Assembly: GCA_003511465.1 (NCBI GenBank)
Contig: DOID01000001.1
Location: 18,467 to 24,140 of the forward strand
DNA: 5,674 nucleotides
From: Bacillota bacterium
Lineage (GTDB): Bacteria > Bacillota > UBA4882 > UBA10575
Direction: 5' to 3'
Numbering within the stretch: the first letter of the stretch is position 1; each line of letters opens with the position of its first letter. The notes beneath the pieces are model-generated. The model was not told the DNA's origin and did not search any database. It saw only the letters and a list, made by a program, of their open reading frames with translations. The translations under genes and the position numbers were made by a program. This document shows positions 1 through 5,615 of this stretch, piece after piece.

Positions 1-995
1 CCGATTACTACCATATCAAGATCAAGGAGGCCGCCACCGAGGGAAACCGCAATGGAAAGGGTCTCGACCACTTCTTCAAGGATCGCCGCCGCGACCGGGT
101 CGCCGTGATCGGCCTCAGTATAGAGGTCAGCGCAATCCTGAAGTTCTTTACCCGCTTCGGCTTGGTAACGTTTAAGCACATCAGGTAGATACAGGTATGT
201 TTCAAGACAGCCTTGCTGACCGCAACGGCAGGGACGTCCATTTTTGTGCAGCGGAATATGTCCGATTTCTCCCGCCATTCCCCGGGGTCCGGTTAATAAT
301 TTTCGGTCGTAAATAATGCCTGCGCCCACCCCGGCGCTGGTTTTTAGAAAGAGAAAATTCCGGACATCTTTGGCCCCGCCAAACCATAATTCGGCGAGGG
401 CTGCCGCATTCGCGTCATTTTCTACCACGATCGGGAAATCCAGATCACTTTCGAGAATCTCCGCAATGTTCACATCTCGCCAACCAAGGTTGATTGATTG
501 TAATAAGATGCCGTGTTCACTTTCGACAATTCCGGAAATTGCCACCCCGACCCCGAGCAGATGCTCCTTTTTCACCTTTGATTTTTGCACCAGACTTTCA
601 AATTCTTGGACCAACTCCCGGAGCAGTGCGTCCGGTTCAAGGGAAAAGGGGGAGTAACTATTTTTACACATTAGAGTTCCTTTTAAGTCGGAGATCCCTA
701 ATGCTACTTGATCTCGGCGGATTTGGATCCCGGCAATGTAAAGTTTATCGTAACTAAGTTTTAAAAGAATGGGTTTACGTCCGCCACTTGATTCACCGAT
801 CCCGTGTTCGGTGATGATGCCCTGGGCTAAGAGCTCACTGATAATTCTCGTAACCGTAGCTGGGCTCATTTTGGTCATTTCCGCCAGTTTGGTGCGGGAA
901 CAAGCGCCTTCTCGATAAATGGTCTGGAGGACGGAAACCACATTGTAAGATCTAATTAGACTAGTACTATTTAATCCTTTCCGATCTTTACTCAT
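1..995 (-). CDS. ROK-family transcriptional repressor (NagC/XylR type), C-terminus cut by window edge
   Basis: The frame is open from ATG at 995-993 to the left edge: 331 complete codons and no stop. Residues about 16-80 form a winged helix-turn-helix (recognition part SPATVTRIISELLAQG, wing GGRKPILLKL). The ROK sugar-kinase fold follows: E-N-D-A-N at 192-196, the ROK signature L-K-T-S-A-G-V-G-A-G through A-G-E-I-G-H at 217-246, and the zinc motif H246, C256, C258, C263 ending in L-E265. The sugar-contacting residues N193, D194, E243 and H246 are kept. The N-terminal D-x-G-G-T phosphate motif of true kinases is absent near residues 87-106 (IAGIQIRRDQVALG), so this is a regulator, not a kinase. 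ROK regulators usually have about 380-400 residues, so some 50-70 are missing beyond the edge. AAGGGAG (1007-1001) lies 5 nt before the start. Its divergent position suggests it represses the transporter-nagB genes and is released by an amino sugar or its phosphate. The effector is inferred. Confidence 0.94.
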   Translation of the reverse strand, partial: MSKDRKGLNSTSLIRSYNVVSVLQTIYREGACSRTKLAEMTKMSPATVTRIISELLAQGIITEHGIGESSGGRKPILLKLSYDKLYIAGIQIRRDQVALGISDLKGTLMCKNSYSPFSLEPDALLRELVQEFESLVQKSKVKKEHLLGVGVAISGIVESEHGILLQSINLGWRDVNIAEILESDLDFPIVVENDANAAALAELWFGGAKDVRNFLFLKTSAGVGAGIIYDRKLLTGPRGMAGEIGHIPLHKNGRPCRCGQQGCLETYLYLPDVLKRYQAEAGKELQDCADLYTEADHGDPVAAAILEEVVETLSIAVSLGGGLLDLDMVVI

Positions 996-1026
996 TACCG
1001 CTCCCTTCTTTTCATTATGAAATTAA

Positions 1027-1057
1027 ATCACTTAAAGCTTACTATGATCACTTGAAA
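1027..1057. repeat. Direct repeat pair ATCACTTnAAr over the repressor promoter
   Basis: ATCACTTAAAG (1027-1037) and ATCACTTGAAA (1047-1057) lie in the same orientation, with starts exactly 20 bp apart, close to two helical turns. They cover the likely -10/spacer and start region of the repressor promoter. A dimeric regulator bound to one DNA face could use such sites, so autoregulation by the ROK protein is plausible. No further copy was seen near the transporter promoter, which weakens the idea that this is the operator for both directions. Confidence 0.4.
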
Positions 1058-1064
1058 ATGTCAA
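1036..1064 (-). promoter_or_regulatory. Candidate promoter of the ROK repressor
   Basis: On the minus strand a perfect TTGACA lies at 1064-1059. At the 17-nt spacing the -10 position (1041-1036) reads TAAGCT, only 3 of 6 matches to TATAAT, so the call rests on the -35 box and on location. Transcription would start near 1029, about 35 nt before the repressor start codon. The -35 box lies within the inverted repeat CTTGA-n5-TCAAG (1051-1065). Confidence 0.4.
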
Positions 1065-1174
1065 GATACAGAAAAGATCCCCGATCAGTAGTGTTTTATC
1101 GAAACAATAGTCGGCTTAAGCTTGCGGTTTTACAATTATGGCACTGCTTAATTCAAAAGTAGACTTGTTTGCTA

Positions 1175-1203
1175 TTGACAGTCAAAATTTAATGTGTTAC
1201 TAT
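1175..1203 (+). promoter_or_regulatory. Candidate sigma-70/sigma-A promoter of the transporter-nagB genes
   Basis: TTGACA (1175-1180) is a perfect -35 hexamer. It is followed by exactly 17 nt and TACTAT (1198-1203), 4 of 6 matches to TATAAT including the conserved T-A and final T. Transcription would begin near 1210. The -35 box is half of an 11-bp perfect palindrome TTGACAGTCAA (1175-1185), so a repressor binding there would block polymerase. It is the best plus-strand promoter I could see between 996 and 1456. Confidence 0.62.
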
Positions 1204-1231
1204 AAAACTGTAAAAATTAGATTAAATAAAA

Positions 1232-1275
1232 CAATCTTTTTTTCGCTACTTAATTTCATATTGAAAGAAAGATTG
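1232..1275. repeat. 13-bp inverted repeat / leader hairpin
   Basis: The arm at 1232-1244 pairs with 1263-1275 over 13 consecutive positions, with one T-G wobble (1240/1267) and an 18-nt loop. The outer eight pairs are CAATCTTT against AAAGATTG. It begins about 20 nt after the predicted start of transcription. No T-tract follows it on the plus strand, so it is not an intrinsic terminator for the transporter genes. It could be an RNA leader structure or a DNA operator. The minus-strand continuation is T-rich (TTTTATTT), but the stem is mostly A-T, so a terminator reading is weak. Confidence 0.5.
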
Positions 1276-1299
1276 GGGCATGAATTTATCGGGAATTTC

Positions 1300-1348
1300 C
1301 GTAAACAATTACGAAAGCTTTTGCGTTCGCAAAAAGCCCTACCCAGGG
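1300..1348 (+). other. Tandem small hairpins in transporter leader
   Basis: Three adjacent stem-loops can be drawn. CGTAA (1300-1304) pairs with TTACG (1309-1313) over a 4-nt loop. GCTTTTGCG (1317-1325) pairs with the stretch at 1328-1337 with one bulged A, the closing G-C opening to give a GTTC loop. CCCT (1337-1340) pairs with AGGG (1345-1348) over ACCC. The last two share position 1337 and would compete there. None carries a T-run. Together they suggest a folded leader, but individually such short stems are expected by chance. Confidence 0.35.
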
Positions 1349-1392
1349 GAGAAGGGGGTGGTCCTACTCCGGAGAATTCAAAAAGGAGCCAG

Positions 1393-1410
1393 ATGTCTTA
1401 TCCATCTTAG
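1393..1410 (+). other. Possible five-codon leader ORF (M-S-Y-P-S)
   Basis: ATG at 1393 follows AAAAGGAG (1381-1388) by only 4 nt and is closed by TAG after five codons. It lies 46 nt before the binding-protein start and in a different frame. The Shine-Dalgarno-like sequence is good, but the spacing is short and such minimal ORFs arise easily by chance. If translated it could affect ribosome loading or leader folding. There is no positive evidence beyond the ribosome-site-like sequence. Confidence 0.15.
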
Positions 1411-1456
1411 ATCTGACAAATGGGTTGAACTAAACTTATTAAGGAGGTCTTTGTAA

Positions 1457-2767
1457 ATGACTCTTCGGAAATCGAAAATGCGGGTAGTCCTTTTTACCGT
1501 CTTGGCAATCTCAGTGTTGTCCCTTTCCGCGTTTGCGGCGGAAAAGGTTACGATCCGGGTGCTCAACTACTTGGATGCGAGTGCTCCAGGTACTTCCAGG
1601 GAATTGGTTGAGGTCTGGCAGAAGTTTGAGGCTGACAATCCGGATATCCTTGTGATTAGAGAAGACCAGTTTAATGAGCCTTTCCATAATAAAACCGAAG
1701 CTTACGCCGCGGCGGGGAAACTCCCCGAGGTAATTTATGTTTGGCCCGGTGGCCGTTCTGCTACTCTCCATGAGAAGAAACTGTTGAAGGATATTACTCC
1801 GCTGTTGGGTAAAGACCGTGAAAATTTCATTGATGCAGCTCTTGAGCCCCAAGCCGGTGGTTATTTGGCGATGGTGCCGATCGGACTGACCGCTTCCCAC
1901 GCATTGTTCGTAAATCACGCCTTGTTGGAAGAATTAAATCTCAAGATGCCTAAAACATATGAAGAACTGAAAGCGATGGTTGCTCCATTAAAGGCAGCCG
2001 GAAAAGATTGTATTCTCGTAGGCGCTCAAGATGATTGGGTTATGCAATCTGTCCTCTACAGCATGATCTTCGGTCGGCTCGTCGGCGACGAAAAGTTGCA
2101 GGATTTTGCCGACGGAAAAGCCAAATTTACCGATAAGGTTTTTGTTGATTCCCTTAAATTCTATGAACAACTCTTCAAAGACGGCGTCATTAACCGTAAC
2201 GCCATGCAGACTCCCTATGGTGAAGTTGCTGCTTTATTTGCCGCCGGGCGAGCACCGTTTATGATCGATGGCGACTGGAAAGCAGGGGCTTTCTTACTTG
2301 ATCCCACGACCGGGCAGTCGTTACTATCACCCGCGCAACAAGAGAAGGTGGAAATAACCGTTTTCCCAGCCATCCCAGGTGAGATTAACCATAACACCTC
2401 TTCAATTACGCCCGCGGTTGGTTACGCGATGAGCGCGGCCGTGAAGAAAAACTCTCGGGAAGAAAAAGCGGCTTGGCGTCTGATTGAGTGGTTGAACTCG
2501 GCTGAAGTTCAAAAAGTAAGGCTCGAGACCGGCGCGGCTTTCCCGACCAGGAAAGGCGTAACTAGTGATAAATTAGAGCCATTGGCCAATGAAAGAGCCG
2601 GATTCTATGGCCGCATTGGTGGGACAGCAGTATTGGATAATGTCCTGGCGCCGGAAATCTGTATCCCGATTAACATCGGCTTACAGGAAATCGGCCTTGG
2701 ACTTGCCACTCCCGCAGAAGTTGCGAAGAATGTTCAAGACGCCTACAATCGGCGGGCCAAGAAATAA
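1457..2767 (+). CDS. Carbohydrate ABC transporter substrate-binding protein (family 1)
   Basis: This 436-residue secreted protein captures sugar outside the inner membrane and delivers it to the two permeases encoded next. A signal peptide is evident: basic residues K5, K7 and R9, a hydrophobic core about 10-24, and an A25-F26-A27 cleavage site before A28-E29. There is no lipobox cysteine. The mature part has the length (about 409) and pattern of MalE/UgpB-like binding proteins: an alternating N-terminal lobe, the hinge-proximal stretch VPIGLTASHALFVNHALLEE (140-159), and the family-typical A-A-L-F-A-A-G-R-A-P-F-M-I-D-G-D-W (258-274). A-A-W-R-L-I-E-W-L (338-346) and G-A-A-F-P-T-R (359-365) follow near the C-terminus. 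AAGGAGG (1441-1447) lies 9 nt before this ATG; the next Met (codon 8) has no such site. Substrate specificity cannot be read from sequence. The neighbours suggest an amino sugar or chito-oligosaccharide. Confidence 0.93.
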   Translation: MTLRKSKMRVVLFTVLAISVLSLSAFAAEKVTIRVLNYLDASAPGTSRELVEVWQKFEADNPDILVIREDQFNEPFHNKTEAYAAAGKLPEVIYVWPGGRSATLHEKKLLKDITPLLGKDRENFIDAALEPQAGGYLAMVPIGLTASHALFVNHALLEELNLKMPKTYEELKAMVAPLKAAGKDCILVGAQDDWVMQSVLYSMIFGRLVGDEKLQDFADGKAKFTDKVFVDSLKFYEQLFKDGVINRNAMQTPYGEVAALFAAGRAPFMIDGDWKAGAFLLDPTTGQSLLSPAQQEKVEITVFPAIPGEINHNTSSITPAVGYAMSAAVKKNSREEKAAWRLIEWLNSAEVQKVRLETGAAFPTRKGVTSDKLEPLANERAGFYGRIGGTAVLDNVLAPEICIPINIGLQEIGLGLATPAEVAKNVQDAYNRRAKK

Positions 2768-2784
2768 GGTAAATTAGTTGCATA

Positions 2785-2829
2785 AAGAGGCTTTGCGGGT
2801 CGGGTTAGACCCGGCCAGCAAAGCCTCTT
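2785..2829 (+). other. Very strong inter-cistronic hairpin without T-tract
   Basis: Positions 2785-2805 pair with 2809-2829 as an almost unbroken helix of 21 positions around the triloop T-A-G. The outer 12 pairs (AAGAGGCTTTGC with its complement) are perfect, followed by one G-A mismatch (2797/2817) and eight more pairs including one wobble. It starts 17 nt after the binding-protein stop codon. The downstream sequence is CCCCGTTAATT, so a classical intrinsic terminator is unlikely. Such hairpins between binding-protein and permease genes are known in other sugar operons to block 3' exonuclease decay or cause partial termination, raising binding protein above permease. That role is inferred here. 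Confidence 0.8.
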
Positions 2830-2934
2830 CCCCGTTAATTATGATTAGTTCTAAGTTATTGCGTTTTACCCAAGTTGGTTTAACCGCCAAGGGGTATAGC
2901 ACGTTACGCCATTATCCCCAGCCTATTTTATTGT

Positions 2935-2941
2935 GGGAGGT
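2935..2941 (+). promoter_or_regulatory. Ribosome binding site that fixes the first permease start
   Basis: GGGAGGT sits 6-7 nt upstream of ATG at 2948. A GTG at 2933 in the same frame would place this site inside the coding sequence and would itself lack a ribosome site, so ATG 2948 is preferred. Another ATG at 2954 would leave about 13 nt, too far. Confidence 0.8.
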
Positions 2942-2947
2942 AATAAA

Positions 2948-3859
2948 ATGAAAATGCTTCGCACCAGAAAAGAAGAACGCCGTGCCTACCTTTTACTGGT
3001 CTTGCCTGCAGTCCTGCTCTATTTTGCTGTAGTCGCCTTTCCAATGGTCTTCTCCATCTGGATGAGTGTGAGCGATTACTCCGGCGGCCAGATTTTTGGC
3101 GGATCGACACCGGTGAAACTTATCGGTTTCTCAAACTACAGCAGAATGTGGAATGATAAATATTTCTGGATTTCTTTAAAAAACAACGTTTTTATTGTCT
3201 TGATTTCCGTGTTCGGCCAGATTCCCCTCGGTTTTGTGCTGGCTTATGCCATAAATCGTGGGCGGGTACGGGCGAAGGGTTTTTATCAGACCATAATTTA
3301 TTTACCCTGTGTCATCTCTTCAGTCATTGTGGGAATTTTATGGCAAACCATTTTCTCACCCTACGGACCGGTTACCGAGCTAATGCAGCGGTCCATCCCG
3401 GGCTGGGAAAACAACCTCTTATCAAACCCGCGGACGGCAATTATCCCGGTTCTTTTGGTGATGCTTTGGATGTATACCGGAACTTATTTTATTATTTTCC
3501 TGGCTAACCTCCAAAAGATCGATCAACAAGTGCTGGAAGCGGCGAGAATTGATGGAGCCACTGAAGGGCAGACGCTGAGGTATGTGATTTTGCCGGCGCT
3601 TTCCGGAGTAATTGTCACTTCGGCGATCTTGGCAATATCCGGATCCCTAAAGAGCTTTGATCTGATTTATGCGATGACCGGTGGAAACCCGGCGCGTAGA
3701 ACATCGGTTTTAGCGCTTTATATGTATGATACCGCTTTTCGGGGAGCGCCGAATTATCCCTTAGCTAATGCCGTCTCCACTTTTATGATGGCCTTTAGTT
3801 TCCTCTTGATTATTATCACAAAGCTTGTGGAGAAGAGATTTGGAGGGAGAGAAGAATGA
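2948..3859 (+). CDS. Carbohydrate ABC transporter permease, MalF/LacF/UgpA type
   Basis: This 303-residue inner-membrane protein forms half of the sugar channel. Six membrane segments are visible at about 13-38, 78-102, 113-137, 164-188, 217-239 and 272-293, with a basic cytoplasmic N-terminus (KMLRTRKEERR). The EAA loop that docks on the ATPase is at 197-216: E-A-A-R-I-D-G-A, then I-L-P. The conserved Y-L-P (118-120) and S-F-D-L-I-Y-A-M-T-G-G-N-P (236-248) are typical of the sugar permease that follows the binding protein. Its length matches short, six-segment LacF/UgpA-like members rather than the longer enteric MalF. It lies 180 bp after the binding-protein gene, with the strong hairpin between, and its last bases overlap the next gene. 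Expression from the upstream promoter with reduced yield is likely; I saw no good internal promoter. Confidence 0.95.
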   Translation: MKMLRTRKEERRAYLLLVLPAVLLYFAVVAFPMVFSIWMSVSDYSGGQIFGGSTPVKLIGFSNYSRMWNDKYFWISLKNNVFIVLISVFGQIPLGFVLAYAINRGRVRAKGFYQTIIYLPCVISSVIVGILWQTIFSPYGPVTELMQRSIPGWENNLLSNPRTAIIPVLLVMLWMYTGTYFIIFLANLQKIDQQVLEAARIDGATEGQTLRYVILPALSGVIVTSAILAISGSLKSFDLIYAMTGGNPARRTSVLALYMYDTAFRGAPNYPLANAVSTFMMAFSFLLIIITKLVEKRFGGREE

Positions 3860-4755
3860 ACATGGTTCAGCAGACGATTGTTGATCCGTCGAAGAAAAAT
3901 AAGCGGCGTAAAAGCTACTTGAAGTCAAGTGAAGTTGGTTTGTTTTCCCGTCTCTTCTTTGGCGTTGTGCTTACTCTATTTTCCGTTTTATCCATCATGC
4001 CCTTGGTGTGGCTGGCTTTAAGCTCGTTCAAAACAACCCAGGAGTTTCAGATGAATCGGTTGGGACTTCCGGTCAACTGGTTTTTCAAAAACTATGTTTT
4101 TGCCTGGGAAATTGGGAATATGGGCACCTTGGTTTTGAATAGCGTCTTTTATACCACTATTTCCACAATCGCGGTGGTCCTTTTCTCCATGACAGCCGCA
4201 TTTGCCTTTGCGAAGATTAAATCCAAAGCTACCCCCTTTCTCTATGGTAGTTTTGTCATCGGGATCTTGCTGACCGTCCAGTCAATTATGGTTCCCCTCT
4301 TTTTAATGGCGAACCTAGTCGATTTGCTGGACACCCGTCTGGGAGTGCTAATTCCCTATATTGGTTTGGGATTACCGATCGGAGTATATCTATGTACCGA
4401 ATATGTGAAAAGCATTCACGATTCAATCATCGAATCAGCCCGTATTGACGGGGCCGGTTATTTTAAAATATTTGGTCGGATTGTCTTTCCCATGGCGAAG
4501 CCGGTCATTTCCACCCTGTCGATCTTAAATGTCTTGTCAGTTTGGAATGAATTTATGCTGATCAATATCATTGTTTCCAGAGAATCTTTGAAATCTTTAC
4601 CGGTCGGTATTATGAAGTTTTCCAGCGCCTTGACTTCGGATTACGGAAAACAGTTCGCCGCTTTAGTCATCGGCTTGCTGCCTTTGCTCCTGTTTTACCT
4701 AGCCTTCAGGAATAAAATCACCGAAGGAGTTTCCGCCGGTGCCGTTAAAGGTTAA
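3856..4755 (+). CDS. Carbohydrate ABC transporter permease, MalG/LacG/UgpE type
   Basis: This 299-residue inner-membrane protein is the second half of the sugar channel. A basic cytoplasmic N-terminus (KKNKRRK, 13-19) is followed by six membrane segments at about 33-56, 93-118, 129-150, 161-182, 216-238 and 265-284. The EAA loop spans 193-212 (E-S-A-R-I-D-G-A, ending F-P), with Ser in place of the second residue, a common variant. The C-terminal T-E-G-V-S-A-G-A-V-K-G is the hallmark of MalG-type sugar permeases. Its ATG overlaps the stop of the preceding permease (ATGA, 3856-3859), implying translational coupling and equal amounts of both subunits. GGAGG (3842-3846) lies 9 nt upstream. Met at codon 3 is an alternative start. 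No ATP-binding subunit follows, so a shared ATPase (MsiK/UgpC-like) encoded elsewhere is assumed. Confidence 0.95.
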   Translation: MNMVQQTIVDPSKKNKRRKSYLKSSEVGLFSRLFFGVVLTLFSVLSIMPLVWLALSSFKTTQEFQMNRLGLPVNWFFKNYVFAWEIGNMGTLVLNSVFYTTISTIAVVLFSMTAAFAFAKIKSKATPFLYGSFVIGILLTVQSIMVPLFLMANLVDLLDTRLGVLIPYIGLGLPIGVYLCTEYVKSIHDSIIESARIDGAGYFKIFGRIVFPMAKPVISTLSILNVLSVWNEFMLINIIVSRESLKSLPVGIMKFSSALTSDYGKQFAALVIGLLPLLLFYLAFRNKITEGVSAGAVKG

Positions 4756-4873
4756 GCTAGTCGCTCACACCAGAAAAGTGGCGGGTTTAGATTTAAAAGC
4801 AGGAATTCACCATAAACTAGCGAAAGACATTTTTTAGAAAATAAATTGGCGCTAAAAAGGGGACTGAATAAGG
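4756..4873 (+). other. Permease-nagB intergenic region
   Basis: This 118-bp gap has no gene and no convincing terminator or promoter. It starts with the motif TAGTCGCTCAC (4758-4768), which recurs after nagB. It also contains a short inverted repeat ATTTT-TTAG-AAAAT (4829-4842) that might bind protein but is weak. AAGGGGA (4857-4863), about 10 nt before the start codon, is the likely nagB ribosome site. nagB is thus probably cotranscribed with the transporter genes, although the gap leaves room for a promoter I cannot recognise. Confidence 0.5.
4758..4768 (+). repeat. 11-bp motif TAGTCGCTCAC, copy 1
   Basis: The motif starts 2 nt after the stop codon of the second permease. An identical copy lies at 5605-5615, a few bases after the nagB stop, in the same orientation. 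The following bases (ACCAG here, GCTGG there) are only partly similar, so the shared unit is short. Confidence 0.5.
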
Positions 4874-5599
4874 ATGCGAATTCTGATTGGAAAAGACTAC
4901 GAAGAAATCAGCAAAAAAGCGGCTTTAATGGTCGCCGCTCAGGTAATGCTTAAACCCAATAGTGTTTTGGGCTTAGCGACTGGGAGTACTCCTTTAGGGT
5001 TATACCGGGAACTGATTGCCATGTATCAACGGGGTGAACTAGATTTTTCCGCGGTAAGGACGATCAATTTGGATGAGTATTATCCTTTAGCGCCGGATGA
5101 TCCCCAAAGCTATCACTATTTCATGAATGATCATTTGTTTAAACAGATTAATGTCAAACCGGAAAACATCCACCTTCCAAAGGGAAACGCGGATGCGGTG
5201 AAAGCCGAATGCGACGCCTATGAAACAATGATTTCCCAAGTAGGTGGGATCGACCTCCAAGTTTTAGGAATCGGCGTTAATGGACATATTGGCTTCAATG
5301 AACCCCATCCCTTTTTACACGCTCAAACCCATTTGGTAGACTTAACGGCGGAAACAATCCAAGTCAACAGCCGATTTTTCGCTTCGGCCGAAGAGGTGCC
5401 CCGACAGGCGGTGACCATGGGAATGGGGACAATCCTCAAGGCCCGTCGGATTTTGTTGATCGCCAGTGGTCGGAGCAAAGCGGAAGCCATCAAAAAGACG
5501 GTAAATGGATTGGTGACGACGGAATGTCCATCCTCTTTCCTCCAAACCCATCCGGCGGTGACCCTAGTTCTTGACCAGGAAGCAGCCGCGCTGCTTTAA
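4874..5599 (+). CDS. nagB: Glucosamine-6-phosphate deaminase
   Basis: This 241-residue cytoplasmic enzyme converts D-glucosamine 6-phosphate and water to D-fructose 6-phosphate and ammonia, the last step of amino-sugar breakdown before glycolysis. Its length matches the short monomeric NagB class (about 242 in Bacillus), complete at both ends. Visible motifs are L-A-T-G-S-T-P-L-G-L-Y (34-44, phosphate binding), N-L-D-E-Y-Y (65-70) with catalytic D67, G-V-N-G-H-I-G-F-N-E-P (134-144) with H138 and E143 of the proton relay, N-S-R-F-F (165-169) and S-K (201-202, phosphate contact). N136 stands where the Escherichia coli enzyme has Asp141; Asn is, to my knowledge, common in Firmicute-type enzymes. 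His follows F-N-E-P where Gly is usual. The C-terminal extension of the allosteric enteric enzyme is missing, so GlcNAc-6-phosphate activation is unlikely. It is probably the last gene of the transporter transcript and links import to central metabolism. Confidence 0.97.
   Translation: MRILIGKDYEEISKKAALMVAAQVMLKPNSVLGLATGSTPLGLYRELIAMYQRGELDFSAVRTINLDEYYPLAPDDPQSYHYFMNDHLFKQINVKPENIHLPKGNADAVKAECDAYETMISQVGGIDLQVLGIGVNGHIGFNEPHPFLHAQTHLVDLTAETIQVNSRFFASAEEVPRQAVTMGMGTILKARRILLIASGRSKAEAIKKTVNGLVTTECPSSFLQTHPAVTLVLDQEAAALL
5580..5597 (+). terminator. Weak hairpin at the 3' end of nagB
   Basis: AAGCAGC (5580-5586) pairs perfectly with GCTGCTT (5590-5596) over a CGC triloop, followed by one further T, within the last nagB codons and into its stop. 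The stem is G-C rich but the T-run is only three bases, partly in the stem, so termination would be inefficient at best. It may be a chance product of alanine and leucine codons. Confidence 0.25.
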
Positions 5600-5604
5600 C
5601 AAGG

Positions 5605-5615
5605 TAGTCGCTCAC
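5605..5615 (+). repeat. 11-bp motif TAGTCGCTCAC, copy 2
   Basis: Same 11 bases and orientation as at 4758-4768, here 5 nt after the nagB stop codon. This copy forms the outer part of the left arm of the inverted repeat spanning 5607-5669, whereas copy 1 has no equivalent right arm nearby. Confidence 0.5.

Larger units (their letters stand above)
996..1456. promoter_or_regulatory. Divergent intergenic control region with long transporter leader
   Basis: This 461-bp AT-rich stretch between the divergent repressor and transporter genes contains no convincing protein gene. It holds a candidate promoter in each direction, direct repeats next to the repressor promoter, a 15-bp inverted repeat TGTTT-n5-AAACA at 1092-1106 of unknown meaning, and a string of potential hairpins between 1232 and 1348. 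The transporter ribosome site AAGGAGG (1441-1447) closes the region. If transcription starts near 1210, the leader is about 245 nt, long for a simple sugar operon. I recognise no known riboswitch class in it. Confidence 0.7.

Noticed and set aside
316..757. Plus-strand open frames of 113 and 87 codons
   Set aside because: They are antisense to the ROK repressor, whose frame is open through the whole region with clear family motifs. They have no ribosome site and no domain of their own.
1..995. ROK protein as a sugar kinase supplying glucosamine 6-phosphate
   Set aside because: It has an N-terminal DNA-binding domain and lacks the D-x-G-G-T ATP phosphate motif, although the sugar-binding residues remain.
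1350..1374. Resemblance of the G-rich leader segment (GGGGGTGGTCC) to the T-box sequence AGGGUGGUACCGCG
   Set aside because: The match breaks after GGTGGT, there is no specifier stem or terminator/antiterminator pair, and sugar transporters are not typical T-box targets.
1138..1410. 90-codon plus-strand open frame in the divergent intergenic region
   Set aside because: Its start lies upstream of the best promoter (1175-1203) and has no ribosome site, its composition is that of AT-rich non-coding DNA, and the predicted protein has no recognisable domain. It overlaps the leader hairpins.
1511..1918. 135-codon minus-strand open frame
   Set aside because: It is antisense to the binding-protein gene, shows no family resemblance, and reflects codon use of the real gene.
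2933..2947. GTG start extending the first permease by five codons
   Set aside because: The GTG lies at the edge of the GGGAGG ribosome site, which is correctly spaced for ATG 2948. The extra residues M-G-G-N-K are just the translated ribosome site.
4756..4873. Possible glmS-type ribozyme or riboswitch before the amino-sugar enzyme gene
   Set aside because: The 118-bp gap has none of the conserved core or paired elements of the glmS ribozyme, and the gene is nagB (deaminase), not glmS (synthase).
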